Assembly: GCF_024580145.1 (NCBI RefSeq)
Contig: NZ_JANINI010000003.1
Location: 1 to 64,000 of the forward strand
Origin: Methyloversatilis sp. XJ19-49
GTDB taxonomy: Bacteria; Pseudomonadota; Gammaproteobacteria; Burkholderiales; Rhodocyclaceae
Length of the DNA stretch: 64,000 nucleotides
Direction of reading: 5' to 3'
Part shown: one piece after another, positions 50,968 to 59,823 of the stretch
How the letters are laid out: each line of letters begins with the position of its first letter
Numbering within the stretch: position 1 is the first letter of the stretch
Position numbers and translations under genes: made by a program
The notes under the pieces: model-generated
Database searches by the model: none
Told to the model about the DNA's origin: nothing
The model's input: only the letters and a program-made list of their open reading frames with translations

Positions 50968-51927
50968 TCAGTTGCCAGAGGCTGGCGTTTCGGGCGCCGT
51001 GGCGGCGCTTGACGGCTTGCGGAGATAACCCCGGAGGGAACCGAAACAATGCGCGGCATTCATGCCCTGTCGCAGTGCCCCGCGCTGCCGTCGCACGCTC
51101 ATGGAAAGCCAGCGCGCCATGTGCGCAAACAACTGTCGCAGCAGGAAGGGCGGCAGGCCGAGTACTTCGCGTCCAGCGCGATCAAGGCTGAATTCGCCGA
51201 ATCGAAGTCCGGCCCGGTAGTGCAGGCGCAGGAAATACATGCGCTGCAATCTCCACTCCTCGATGAAATGTCGCGTCTTCATTTCGGGGCGGTAGCGCAT
51301 GCGGGTTCCGCGCGACAGCAGCTCGCGGAACATCACCGCATCTTCGCCGCCGCCCACATCGACGCCCACCCGGTTGTACCGGCGATCGAAGCGCAGATCG
51401 GGATCGTCCCGGAAGAGGCGCATGTCGTAGGCGATGTTCGCTGTCCAGAGCAGCCGGCTGTCGTCGGTCAGCCACATCGACTCGTCGCCATGTTCGACCT
51501 CGGCGAGAAAACCCAGCAGGTCGTCCGACAGCCAGCGTGGCCGATCGAAGGGCGTGAAGTCGACCTGTACGCGTCCACCGACGCATTGCGCGCCTTCGTT
51601 GATGATGGCGTCGCACGCGGCATCGAGCAGACCGGGGGTCGGCAGTTCATCATCATCGATGAAGACCAGTATGTCGCTGCGCAGGGCCTCTGAAATCGCC
51701 CGGTTGCGTGCCGGTACGATGCCTTGCGCTGTTTCGGTCACATGACGCAGCGCGATGCCTGGCAGCGCGGCAAGCCGCTCAAGCACCTCGAGGGTGTTGT
51801 CCCGGCTGTTGTTGTTGACCGCCAGTATCTCGAACGGAATCGGGCATGCCTGCGCGCGCATCGCGGACACCAGTGCTTCAAGCCGATCGGCGCGATTGAA
51901 GGTGCAGAAAGCGAATGTGAGCATCAT
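50968..51927 (-). CDS. GT2 family glycosyltransferase
   Basis: The protein has 319 residues. LTFAFCTFNRADRLEALVSA begins the domain. FIDDDELPTPGLLDAACDAI near residue 90 contains the DDD motif and GVDVGGGEDAVMFRELLSRG near 190 the ED motif. The same FNR/HNR type of N-terminus and DDD motif is found in the gene just downstream, suggesting that the two are related. Two adjacent ATGs (51927 and 51924) could serve as start. Confidence 0.9.
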   Translation of the reverse strand: MMLTFAFCTFNRADRLEALVSAMRAQACPIPFEILAVNNNSRDNTLEVLERLAALPGIALRHVTETAQGIVPARNRAISEALRSDILVFIDDDELPTPGLLDAACDAIINEGAQCVGGRVQVDFTPFDRPRWLSDDLLGFLAEVEHGDESMWLTDDSRLLWTANIAYDMRLFRDDPDLRFDRRYNRVGVDVGGGEDAVMFRELLSRGTRMRYRPEMKTRHFIEEWRLQRMYFLRLHYRAGLRFGEFSLDRAGREVLGLPPFLLRQLFAHMARWLSMSVRRQRGALRQGMNAAHCFGSLRGYLRKPSSAATAPETPASGN

Positions 51928-51935
51928 GTGACCAT

Positions 51936-52892
51936 TCAGCCCCGGCGCGCAGAACCGCTGCGTGCGCGGCCGATGCCCTTGAGCAGCAAGCTGTGCAATC
52001 TTGCCGGAAGCAGGGCCGGCAGCATGTAGCACCAGTCTCTCGCGTTGCCGTAGCCGCTCGCCATCACTGCACGGAACAGTTGTCGCGCCATCGGCAGGTC
52101 ACCCTTCCAGTAATTTTCGTAGGCACGGTACAGCATGTCGCCTTCGATCTGTTCGCGCACTCTCGCCCTGCCGAGCCGTTTCGCTTCGACCGGATGCGTA
52201 GCGAGGAACTTGCGCTGCACAAGAAGCTTGTCTGCAGCAGCCCGCAGGCGGCTCTTGGTGATCTGGGCACCAGCGTGGAAATGGTAGCAGGCAAGCACTT
52301 CCGGGATACGCACGAGTGGCATCCTGCAGCCAAGTCGAAGCCAGAGATCGAAATCCTCGCTGGAACGGAGGGCGGGATCGAAGGCGCCGTACTTGCGAAT
52401 CGCGGCCAGACTGACCATCGCTCCATGTATCGGCCAGCGGCAACCGCAGAGCAACTCGGCGAGCTTGTCTGGCGTTTCGTAATCGGGTGGTACGAACGGC
52501 GGCTCGCCCTCATGGCCGGCACCGATGTTGTGCCAGCCGCAGTAAGCGAGTGCATCGTCCTGTCGCCCGCCAAGTGCGGCCGACATTCGGGACAGGAAGT
52601 CCGGGTGCCAGGTGTCGTCGGCATCGAGGAATGCAACCCATCTGCCGCGTGCCGAGGCAAGCGCATTGTTGCGCGCGGCAGCGGCCCCCGAGTGAAGCTG
52701 CCGCAGCGGCGTAATGCGCGGTTCGCTGGCGGCGAGTTGCTGGATCACCTGCCACGAGTCGTCCGTCGAACCGTCGTCGACGATGATCAACTCCCAGTCG
52801 GCGCGCGTCTGCATGCGCACGCTCGTCGTACTGCGTGCCAGATGGGCGGCCCCGTTGTGACATGGCATCACGACCGAAATACCGGGGGTCAA
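51936..52892 (-). CDS. GT2 family glycosyltransferase (paralogue of the 53082 gene)
   Basis: The protein has 318 residues. PGISVVMPCHNGAAHLARST opens the domain, FLDADDTWHPDFLSRMSAAL near residue 85 gives the DxD motif and SSEDFDLWLRLGCRMPLVRI near 180 the ED motif. The TTG start at 52892 follows AGGAG by about ten bases on the coding strand. Phrases such as AYCGW, WPIHGAMV, YWKGDLPMARQLFR and YMLPALLP recur almost unchanged in the 53082 protein, marking a duplication. Confidence 0.88.
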   Translation of the reverse strand: MTPGISVVMPCHNGAAHLARSTTSVRMQTRADWELIIVDDGSTDDSWQVIQQLAASEPRITPLRQLHSGAAAARNNALASARGRWVAFLDADDTWHPDFLSRMSAALGGRQDDALAYCGWHNIGAGHEGEPPFVPPDYETPDKLAELLCGCRWPIHGAMVSLAAIRKYGAFDPALRSSEDFDLWLRLGCRMPLVRIPEVLACYHFHAGAQITKSRLRAAADKLLVQRKFLATHPVEAKRLGRARVREQIEGDMLYRAYENYWKGDLPMARQLFRAVMASGYGNARDWCYMLPALLPARLHSLLLKGIGRARSGSARRG

Positions 52893-53081
52893 GGATGCGT
52901 GCTCCTGACCGCGGCGAACCCGCTGGTGCTCGAGTCTGCGTGAGGGTGTGAGGGATGTTGGGTCAAGGTCGGAGCAGGCGGGCGCGTATCTGCGGATCCC
53001 GAAATCCTATCAGCCACGGTCGTTCGCAGCCCCGATATACGTCACGGACAAGACCTGCTCAGGCCTTTCCGACCCGTGCGG
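52893..53081. other. 189-bp gap between paralogous GT2 genes
   Basis: No open frame, repeat or terminator is convincing here. The gap is unusual in an otherwise tightly packed operon and may hold an internal promoter for the genes to its left or be a scar of the duplication that made the two flanking GT2 genes. Confidence 0.4.
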
Positions 53082-54062
53082 CTAAAGTGCCTTTCCGCTG
53101 TTGCGGAGCACGCGTACGAGCATTTCATGGATCGCTTGCGGAAGCAGTGCCGGCAGCATGTACTTCATCTTGCCCGGGCTCCGGTACCCGTGCCGCAGCG
53201 CAGTGCGGAAGATGGCTCGTGTGGCCGGCAGGTCGCCGCTCCAGTAGGCCGCGAAGCCCCGCCGGACCAGTTCGTCTACCGTGATGCGCCGCAGGGTCTG
53301 CTTGTCGAAATGCGCGCTGATTTCCGGGTGTGCGCTCAGAAAATCCATCTGCACCTGAAAGTGCGAAAGTGCGACCAGTGCCCGGTTGCGCGTCATCTGC
53401 CCTTCATGGAAGCGGTAAAAGGCCAGCACTTCCGGAACCCGGACAAGCGGGGCGGTGGGCGCTGCGCGTATCCAGAGCGCGAAATCCTCGCAGCAGCGCA
53501 GCCCCGTATCGAACAGGCCGGCGGCGAAGAGCGCGTCCCGCCGGACAATTGCGGCATGCACCGGCCAGCGCACACCCGTGATCAGCTTCTCGATCCGGTC
53601 CGGCATGCCGGCAAAGTCGGCCGGCACGAACGGTTCATTCCTCGGACCGGAAACGCCGACGTTCTGCCATCCGCAGTAGGCGATGGTCGCATCGTTGTCG
53701 AGGAGTGCCCGGCAAAGCTTGGATGCAAAATCCGGGGCCCAGTAGTCGTCGCAATCCAGAAAGGCGAAGAGATCTCCGGTCGCGGACCGGATGCCGGCAT
53801 TGCGGGCGGCGGAGAGACCCTGGTTGTGCTGATTGACCAGAACGATCGAATCGCCGTAGGCCGACGCGACCGCTAACGAATCGTCGGTCGAACCGTCGTT
53901 TACAACGATGATCTCCTTGTCCGGATAATCCTGCGCCAACGCTGAATCGATGGCCTTCGCGAGGTACTGCGCGCCGTTGTAACAGGGGATCACGATGGAC
54001 AGCTTCATGGCGGCTCCCGAAGACGGTTTGCCCGACTGGGTGGTGGAGGGTTGTTCCGTCAT
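53082..54062 (-). CDS. GT2 family glycosyltransferase (paralogue of the 51936 gene)
   Basis: The protein has 326 residues. MKLSIVIPCYNGAQYLAKAI starts the catalytic domain at residue 19. The ATG at 54062 overlaps the deacetylase stop (ATGA), but ATG 54008 with GGAG just upstream may be the real start. FLDCDDYWAPDFASKLCRAL near residue 100 and CCEDFALWIRAAPTAPLVRV near 200 hold the metal and acceptor motifs. The C-terminal part (YWSGDLPATRAIFRTALRHG then YMLPALLP) parallels the neighbouring paralogue. Confidence 0.88.
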   Translation of the reverse strand: MTEQPSTTQSGKPSSGAAMKLSIVIPCYNGAQYLAKAIDSALAQDYPDKEIIVVNDGSTDDSLAVASAYGDSIVLVNQHNQGLSAARNAGIRSATGDLFAFLDCDDYWAPDFASKLCRALLDNDATIAYCGWQNVGVSGPRNEPFVPADFAGMPDRIEKLITGVRWPVHAAIVRRDALFAAGLFDTGLRCCEDFALWIRAAPTAPLVRVPEVLAFYRFHEGQMTRNRALVALSHFQVQMDFLSAHPEISAHFDKQTLRRITVDELVRRGFAAYWSGDLPATRAIFRTALRHGYRSPGKMKYMLPALLPQAIHEMLVRVLRNSGKAL

Positions 54063-54877
54063 TCCGCTTTCCCGTGTCTGGCAGACACCCTGGCTGCGAG
54101 ATTTCGCCCGATCTGCTTGAGCAGGATGGACGAAGCAATCTCATGGCTACCCAGCGAAACCTTCCGGATCAGCGTGGAGGCGGTGTCGGTATTGAATACC
54201 GTGAGGCGCCGCAACGTGTAGGGGTTGCCGTCACGCATGGCCCACCCGGTGCGAGTCGTGCAGGCCGAGCTGTAGCCGGCGGATCTGACGGCTTCGGTAC
54301 ATCGCTCGTCGTACTCGCCATACGGGTAGGCAAAACTGCTGACCGACTGGCCGAGCAGATCCTCCAGCACGGACCGCGAATCGCTGACTTCGGAGCGTAG
54401 TTCGTCTGCATTGAGCAGGGTCAGTCGCCGATGGCTGACCGAGTGGGCGCCAATCTCGATACCCATCTGCTGCATCGCGCGCAATTCGCCGGTGTCGAGC
54501 ATCCGGCCCCTGGGCTGACCTTCCTCTGTCCACTGCGGCGTGCGTCCGATCGAACCGGATGCGATGAACCAGGTTCCGCGCATGCCCCGGCTGCGAAGGG
54601 ATTCCATGGCGTACAGGTTGTCGGCATAGCCGTCGTCAAAGGTGATCGCAACGCTTCGTGGCTGCAGTGCAGGCCCTCCGGCAAGCATTTCGGACTGCGT
54701 GACCGTGTGCCATCCGGCGGACAGCAAGGCGTCGAGTTGTGCGTCAAACCGGGCAGCGGAGACGGCCCATGGCCACGCTGGTACCTCCCGGCCCGGCGTG
54801 ATCGCGTGATACATGAGCATGACCGGACCGTGCAGACCGGATGATCGACTGATCCATTGCGACAGCGGATCGATCAT
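54059..54877 (-). CDS. polysaccharide deacetylase family protein (NodB domain)
   Basis: The protein has 272 residues. VMLMYHAITPGREVP near residue 20 and SVAITFDDGYADNLYAMESL near 80 give the catalytic Asp pair. IEIGAHSVSHRRLTLLN near 145 provides the metal-binding H-x3-H, and SSFAYPYGEYDERCTEAVRS near 185 the R/Y substrate loop. No signal peptide is evident. A longer frame to 54991 lacks support. It is distinct from the XrtA deacetylase at 26463 and probably removes N- or O-acetyl groups from another part of the glycan. Confidence 0.9.
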   Translation of the reverse strand: MIDPLSQWISRSSGLHGPVMLMYHAITPGREVPAWPWAVSAARFDAQLDALLSAGWHTVTQSEMLAGGPALQPRSVAITFDDGYADNLYAMESLRSRGMRGTWFIASGSIGRTPQWTEEGQPRGRMLDTGELRAMQQMGIEIGAHSVSHRRLTLLNADELRSEVSDSRSVLEDLLGQSVSSFAYPYGEYDERCTEAVRSAGYSSACTTRTGWAMRDGNPYTLRRLTVFNTDTASTLIRKVSLGSHEIASSILLKQIGRNLAARVSARHGKAE

Positions 54878-54899
54878 GTGTGCGTCTCCATGCAGCGGC

Positions 54900-56381
54900 T
54901 CATGCCTCGGGTCGCGCGCCGGGCAGTGCGGCGCGCAACAAGGCCTTCCAGCGATCCCGTTCCGATGCCAGCGACTTGATCGGCAGAACAAGAAAAGCCG
55001 ACGTGTACAGGAGTGCCCCGGCGGAACCCGCCATCAGCACGATGAGCAACGGATGCGTCGTCGATGCATAGGGCGCCAGCAATGCCGTGATTGCCCACAT
55101 TGCAAAAAACAGCGGGCCGTTCAGCATGGCTGCCGGTGTGATTGCCCGTGCAAGATCACGCCATCCGGTGCCGATGCAGCGCGACGCAAGCAGATACATG
55201 TGCATCGCGCAGTAGATGCTGACCAGAACCAGCATCGCCGACATCCATTCAAGGCCTCCGGAGAGCCCGGAAAGGGTGGCGATCGCCGTAAGCGCAAGCA
55301 CGGCACACTGCACGTACAGTTCCCGCTGGAGCCAATTGTGAGCAGCCAGCACGGCACCCGACAGATTTTCGATGATCAGGAACGGCCCGCACAGCGACAA
55401 CATCGCAAGCGGAGCGGCTGCGTCAACCCAGCGCGGCCCGTACACGCCCTCGATCAGCGGGTGAGCAAGCCAGAAAAGCATGATGTAGAACGGCAGCGTG
55501 TACACGCAGACCAGACGGATGGCGCTCAGGAACATGCTGCGCCCCTTTGCGGGTTCATCCTGATGTTTGGCGAGCGCGCGGAACAGCGCCTGATAGACCG
55601 AGCCGGTGATGAAACTGTTGGGCATGCGCATCAGGCTGTCGGACTTGTTGAACAGTCCGACCGACGTCATGCCCAGCGTGCGGCCGAGGATGAAATTGGT
55701 CGTCTGCTGACGGATGTAGATAACGATGTCGTTTGCCGACACCAAAAAGCCGTAGCGGGCGAGATCGAGCCCGTGGCGGAAGCCGAAATCCAGACCCGGG
55801 CGCCAGCGAGCGAACAGGCTGAACAGCACGGCGCTGACGATGGAACCTGAAAGCCCGCCCAGAACGAGGCTCCAGACACCCCAGCCGATGATCGCGAGCC
55901 CGATGCTGGTCGTGCTTGACACCAGCAGCGTGATGATCCGCACCGTCGTCTGCGCCTTGAAGCGCATGTTGCGGTGCAGGATGCTGTTCGGCAAATTGAC
56001 CAGCGGACGCGTAATGAACGTGAGTGCGGAGACGCGCAGCAGATCCGTATAGAGGGGGAACTCGTACCAGCGTGCAAACAGCGGCGCCGAGAAGAAGAAC
56101 ACCGCGTAGATGCAGCATCCGATCAGCAATTGCAGTGTGAACACGACGTTGAAGTCGCGCTGCGTGACATCCTTGGCGCGCACCAGCGCCTGACCCATGC
56201 CGCCGCCCGACACGAAACCGGCGAGACCCGTGAAAATCTGTATCGTCACCAGCAGCCCGAACACCTCGGGCGCCAGCAAACGTGCCAGAACGATTCCGAA
56301 CACGAATGTCAGCAACTGCGTGCCGGTGTTGCCGAGGAAGAGCCAGCTCACGCTGTGCCTGAAACTTTTTTCCGTGCTCAT
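54900..56381 (-). CDS. Wzx-type lipopolysaccharide/oligosaccharide flippase
   Basis: The protein has 493 residues and about 14 hydrophobic segments. It begins STEKSFRHSVSWLFLGNTGT and continues FVFGIVLARLLAPEVFGLLV, the standard N-terminal pattern of the MOP/PST flippase family (Wzx, MATE-like fold). VSGGGMGQALVRAKDVTQRD is the loop after helix 2. It moves the undecaprenyl-linked repeat unit to the periplasm. It is the first gene of the leftward block that ends at 41280. The only flippase of this type in the window, it likely serves the rightward operon too. Confidence 0.92.
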   Translation of the reverse strand: MSTEKSFRHSVSWLFLGNTGTQLLTFVFGIVLARLLAPEVFGLLVTIQIFTGLAGFVSGGGMGQALVRAKDVTQRDFNVVFTLQLLIGCCIYAVFFFSAPLFARWYEFPLYTDLLRVSALTFITRPLVNLPNSILHRNMRFKAQTTVRIITLLVSSTTSIGLAIIGWGVWSLVLGGLSGSIVSAVLFSLFARWRPGLDFGFRHGLDLARYGFLVSANDIVIYIRQQTTNFILGRTLGMTSVGLFNKSDSLMRMPNSFITGSVYQALFRALAKHQDEPAKGRSMFLSAIRLVCVYTLPFYIMLFWLAHPLIEGVYGPRWVDAAAPLAMLSLCGPFLIIENLSGAVLAAHNWLQRELYVQCAVLALTAIATLSGLSGGLEWMSAMLVLVSIYCAMHMYLLASRCIGTGWRDLARAITPAAMLNGPLFFAMWAITALLAPYASTTHPLLIVLMAGSAGALLYTSAFLVLPIKSLASERDRWKALLRAALPGARPEA

Positions 56382-56626
56382 TGACTCGATGAAGTGTCGG
56401 TGAAGCGCCTTGCCCGGGCGTTGAGTCTCGCGGAATTCCTCGCGCACGACCTGCGCGCGAAGTATCTCACCCGCAGAGCGTGGCCTTCTGCCGAGCGCGT
56501 CACGACGGATCGGTCGGCGTCAGCCCCGGCGAGGGGCCGAGCGTTGCATGCTTCGCGCAGAACGCCCGGGAATCTGTGGTGTACTCGAACGCTATGTTTC
56601 GCTTACGGTCTTCATGGAGGTTGCAC
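56382..56626. promoter_or_regulatory. divergent regulatory region between Wzx and TPR genes
   Basis: This 245-bp gap separates the leftward flippase operon from the rightward TPR gene, so promoters for both should be here. A GC-rich inverted repeat (CGCGCA 56441-56446, TGCGCG 56452-56457) and a possible -24/-12 element at 56533 are visible. An in-frame extension of the TPR gene into this gap has no supported start. Confidence 0.45.
56533..56548 (+). promoter_or_regulatory. possible sigma-54-type promoter of the TPR gene
   Basis: The sequence GGGGCC-GAGCG-TTGC-A keeps the GG and GC doublets with exact spacing and a perfect -12 half, but the -24 half differs at three positions. Initiation near 56559 would give a leader of about 67 bases. 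The call is weak alone, and its interest comes from the stronger match at the PEP-CTERM gene. Confidence 0.3.
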
Positions 56627-57256
56627 ATGCAGTTTTTCGCCGATGCCGCGCTCCGCTCAATCACTGTGTTCTCCATGATGTGCGGTGCAGCCCTTTTCGC
56701 ACCTGAAGTCGCGCAGGCCCGCAATGACAGCGCCACTTCGTGGTCGGAAGAGGACTTCGCACTTTACCCGGCTTACTGTCGTGCCAAGCTCGGCGATGCC
56801 AAGTCGCTCGAAGTGTTGTGGAGCAAACAGCTCGGGTCGAAGAACTACCTCCACATCCATCACTTCTGCTTCGGGCTCAAGGCACTGAATCTTGCCTACG
56901 CCAGTTACAGTGACGCGCCCCGACGTCGCAGTCTTGCCGGCGTCGTGATCACGAACTTCAACTACATCCTCAGGCACACCGAGCCGACGTTCTTCATGCG
57001 CCCGGAGGCGCTGGTGAATCTGGGGCGAGGTCACATGCTGCTTCAGGAATACACCGAAGCGCGCGAAGCATTCGAAGCAGCCATCAAGATCAACGGGTCG
57101 GAGGTGAACGCGTGGGTTGCCCTGAGCGACTTGTATTTTCAGATCGGCCGGAAGGGTGACGCGATGCGGGTGCTCGAGGATGCGCAGAAGGCCGCCGGCG
57201 AACACAAGAAAATTACCTTGCGCATCGAGGACTTGAAGAAGGGCGGTCAGAAATGA
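56627..57256 (+). CDS. periplasmic TPR-repeat protein
   Basis: The protein has 209 residues. A signal peptide (LRSITVFSMMCGAALFA, cleavage near AQA-RN) precedes a helical body. Two or more TPR-like units lie in the C-terminal half, for example ALVNLGRGHMLLQEYTEARE and AWVALSDLYFQIGRKGDAMR. A conserved-looking YPAYCRAKLGDA segment with CRAK opens the mature part and HHFCFGLKALNLAYASY follows. TGGAGG ends seven bases before ATG. It is the only rightward gene between 41280 and 64000 and probably scaffolds envelope or export proteins. It is too short to be the large PrsT protein of such loci. Confidence 0.75.
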   Translation: MQFFADAALRSITVFSMMCGAALFAPEVAQARNDSATSWSEEDFALYPAYCRAKLGDAKSLEVLWSKQLGSKNYLHIHHFCFGLKALNLAYASYSDAPRRRSLAGVVITNFNYILRHTEPTFFMRPEALVNLGRGHMLLQEYTEAREAFEAAIKINGSEVNAWVALSDLYFQIGRKGDAMRVLEDAQKAAGEHKKITLRIEDLKKGGQK

Positions 57257-57352
57257 CCGGACCGTTCTGCAGCAGCAGGTTGCGCTCAGGCCGCACGCTG
57301 CGCTGCAGACCGCGTTGTTCCGCTGCATGCCATGCAAACTGCGGATGAGTGA

Positions 57353-58309
57353 CTATCGGATCCGGCGCCGCAACTGGCTGCGATAGAGCAACCGAAGGTG
57401 CCTCGCCCCCGGCGCTTCCGTCAGCGACCGGGCGAACTGATCCCAGGGCATTCCCGACCCTTCCGAAACCATGTTGTAGCAATAGTCGAAGCGGGCTTGC
57501 GCAAGCGCCTGCTTCAATGCGCGCTTCCGTTCGGGCAGTTCCTGGCCGATGCGATCGAGCAGACTTTGCTTCATCCGGATGTGGCCGAGCATGGATGCGA
57601 CATGCTGCCCGCTGACAGAGAAGTAGCTCTGACCGTCACGCCGCCAGCGGTAGACGGGAAGGTCGAGGAGCGCACACCGGATCGAGCGCGCTGCGGCCTC
57701 GATGGCCCACGCTGATTCGGGCCAGTCATCCTTGTTCATGGGCTGCACCCGGGCAAGGATGCTGCGGTGAAAAACGGGTTTCTGGAAGGCGGCCGGCACG
57801 CTCTTCAGAAGCGCATCGAAAAGCGCATCACCGAAAATGATCAGTCCCTGATCGCTTGCCGACCTGGCGTTTGCCAGCGTCCGGTCCAGCGCGGCTCTCT
57901 GTCGTGCATTGACGGCAGCACCTTCGCCGCCGAAAGCTTCTACGCCGATGTAGAGGATTTCAGGGGCAAATGGGTGCTTCAACCCGCGGTCTGCGAGTTC
58001 CAGGGCTGCGGGCGCGAGTTGGTCGTCATCGTCGAGCTGGGCAATGAACTCGCCTCGCGCCAGCATGTGGCCAGAATTCCGCGCCGCCGCCACGCCCTTG
58101 GGATGTGCGTGTGTGTGCAGCGTGTAGCGGTCGCCAACGATGCTCCTGATCTCGGCTGCATCGACCGGCTGACTGGATCCGTCGTCGACCACGACCACTT
58201 CCCAGTCCGCAAAGGTCTGCGCAGCGAGCGACTCAAGCGCCTCCCGCAACAGATCGTGGCGATTGTGTGTCGGCAGTACGATGGAAAAACGGGGCTCCGG
58301 GCGCGTCAT
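57353..58309 (-). CDS. GT2 family glycosyltransferase
   Basis: The protein has 318 residues. RFSIVLPTHNRHDLLREALE starts the domain. FIAQLDDDDQLAPAALELAD near residue 88 contains the metal motif. The acceptor region is less typical (MNKDDWPESAWAIEAAARSI). ATG 58309 overlaps the upstream stop (ATGA) and is preferred to ATG 58321. It converges with the TPR gene over a 96-bp gap that has no T-rich terminator. Its substrate is unknown. Confidence 0.88.
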   Translation of the reverse strand: MTRPEPRFSIVLPTHNRHDLLREALESLAAQTFADWEVVVVDDGSSQPVDAAEIRSIVGDRYTLHTHAHPKGVAAARNSGHMLARGEFIAQLDDDDQLAPAALELADRGLKHPFAPEILYIGVEAFGGEGAAVNARQRAALDRTLANARSASDQGLIIFGDALFDALLKSVPAAFQKPVFHRSILARVQPMNKDDWPESAWAIEAAARSIRCALLDLPVYRWRRDGQSYFSVSGQHVASMLGHIRMKQSLLDRIGQELPERKRALKQALAQARFDYCYNMVSEGSGMPWDQFARSLTEAPGARHLRLLYRSQLRRRIR

Positions 58310-59163
58310 TGAGTGCTCCATAGCGATGTCACGGCCTTCACTCGATAAGACAGGGCGCGTGCAAATTCGCGCCTGCGGATACAGTGCCAGGCGGCGCTGC
58401 GCATCGCCTCGCGTTGCGCGGCGAGCGCGGCATTCATGTGCCGGGTCAGCCCGGCGGCGCGGAGATGATCAACGAGCGTTCCGAGCGCGTGTGCATCGCC
58501 CAGTGCCTTCTCGTAAACATCTCCGGATGTGTTGCCGGAATGCTGTCTGTAGCTGACCAGCGTCTCTGCCTGATAGATGACCGGTCCGTGAGCGGCTATG
58601 CGCATCCACATGCTGTAATCGTCAGACCAGAAAAAGCGCTCACGCAGAAACTTGCCTGCGAGTTCGTACGCCTGGCGCCGGACCATCACCAGCGAGGCAC
58701 TGCGCACGAAGTTTCCCCGCAGCAGTGCGCTCAGAATCTGTCCGCTGCCGCGCAGGCCATAGCCCGATCCGGTGACTGCCGTGACGGTACCTGCGTCATC
58801 GATGCCGCGATGGTCGCAGTAAGTGGCCAGCGCGGCCGGGAAACGCTGCAACAGGTCGATCTGGCGGGCAAGCTTTTGAGGATCCCAGATGTCATCCTGG
58901 TCGATGAAGGCGAGAAACTCGCCGCTCGCCATCTCGGTGCCCCGAAAGCGCGCGAGCGACTGGCCGCCGTTTGGCTGGGAAAGGACGGTCAGGCGGTCAC
59001 CGTAACGTTCGAGCAACTGCGCACTGCCATCGGTCGAACCGTCATCCACCGCGATCAGCTCGCAGGGCGCCACGGATTGCGCCAGCACTGAATCGATTGC
59101 TTCAGCCAGATGGCGTTCGCCATTGAAAACCGGCATGACGACGCTGATTGACGAAACTGTCAT
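58306..59163 (-). CDS. GT2 family glycosyltransferase
   Basis: The protein has 285 residues. SSISVVMPVFNGERHLAEAI opens the domain, FLAFIDQDDIWDPQKLARQI near residue 85 holds DQDD in place of DxD and FFWSDDYSMWMRIAAHGPVI near 185 the acceptor motif. The ATG at 59163 is supported by alignment, and a frame reaching 59283 overlaps the methyltransferase and is spurious. It lies 11 bases after the methyltransferase and overlaps the next GT2 gene. Confidence 0.9.
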   Translation of the reverse strand: MTVSSISVVMPVFNGERHLAEAIDSVLAQSVAPCELIAVDDGSTDGSAQLLERYGDRLTVLSQPNGGQSLARFRGTEMASGEFLAFIDQDDIWDPQKLARQIDLLQRFPAALATYCDHRGIDDAGTVTAVTGSGYGLRGSGQILSALLRGNFVRSASLVMVRRQAYELAGKFLRERFFWSDDYSMWMRIAAHGPVIYQAETLVSYRQHSGNTSGDVYEKALGDAHALGTLVDHLRAAGLTRHMNAALAAQREAMRSAAWHCIRRREFARALSYRVKAVTSLWSTQ

Positions 59164-59174
59164 CGCTGGCCTTT

Positions 59175-59819
59175 TCAGGTGTCCCGCGTCGCGACGAAGG
59201 CGAATTGCTGAGGCTTGCATTCCTCCAGCCAGCGGGAAAAAACACGGAATGCGATCCGCCTGGGCAGCGATGAAGACCACCATGATTCATTTATGCCGGC
59301 GGTGGCACTGACCGTGTAGCCGCACTCGCCGAACATGCGCAGCGCACTTCTGCGGGTGAAGAAGCGCAGGTGAGTGCGGTCCCGGATGCCACGACCTTCA
59401 TATCGGAAGTCACGCTCGAAAAGCATGTGCTCGAGATTGTCGATATGCAACAGATTGGGCAGCGAAACCACGAGTACGCCACCCGGCGCAAGCCAGCGCT
59501 TGACCAGGTTCAGCATGTCCCATGGCGATTCGATGTGTTCGAGTACATCGTTGAATACGATGACATCGAAGTACGCGTCAGGCAGTTTGCTGTCAGCGCC
59601 GAGTACTTCGGCAAGCACATGATCGATGCGCGTAGCGGCAACGCCCGCCGGTCCGGCCGACGGCTCGACGCCCCACACTTCGATGTCCTGCCGCTGCTTG
59701 AGTGCAAGGCCGAAGGCGCCGGTATGGCAGCCCACGTCTAGCAGACGACGCGCATGAATGGGCACGAAGCGCTGCATTTCGCTGCGCGGGGAGTCGGGAT
59801 ACTGGGTGAGGTTGTCCAC
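59175..59819 (-). CDS. class I SAM-dependent methyltransferase
   Basis: The protein has 214 residues. ARRLLDVGCHTGAFGLALKQ near residue 23 is motif I and FDVIVFNDVLEHIESPWDML near 83 carries the D-V-L-E-H pattern of the Methyltransf_23/UbiG-like group. A GTG start at 59819 is inferred, since no ATG is near, and it lies four bases after the MBOAT stop. Within the polysaccharide cluster it may O-methylate a sugar and so cap or decorate the chain. Confidence 0.88.
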   Translation of the reverse strand: MDNLTQYPDSPRSEMQRFVPIHARRLLDVGCHTGAFGLALKQRQDIEVWGVEPSAGPAGVAATRIDHVLAEVLGADSKLPDAYFDVIVFNDVLEHIESPWDMLNLVKRWLAPGGVLVVSLPNLLHIDNLEHMLFERDFRYEGRGIRDRTHLRFFTRRSALRMFGECGYTVSATAGINESWWSSSLPRRIAFRVFSRWLEECKPQQFAFVATRDT

Positions 59820-59823
59820 GGGC

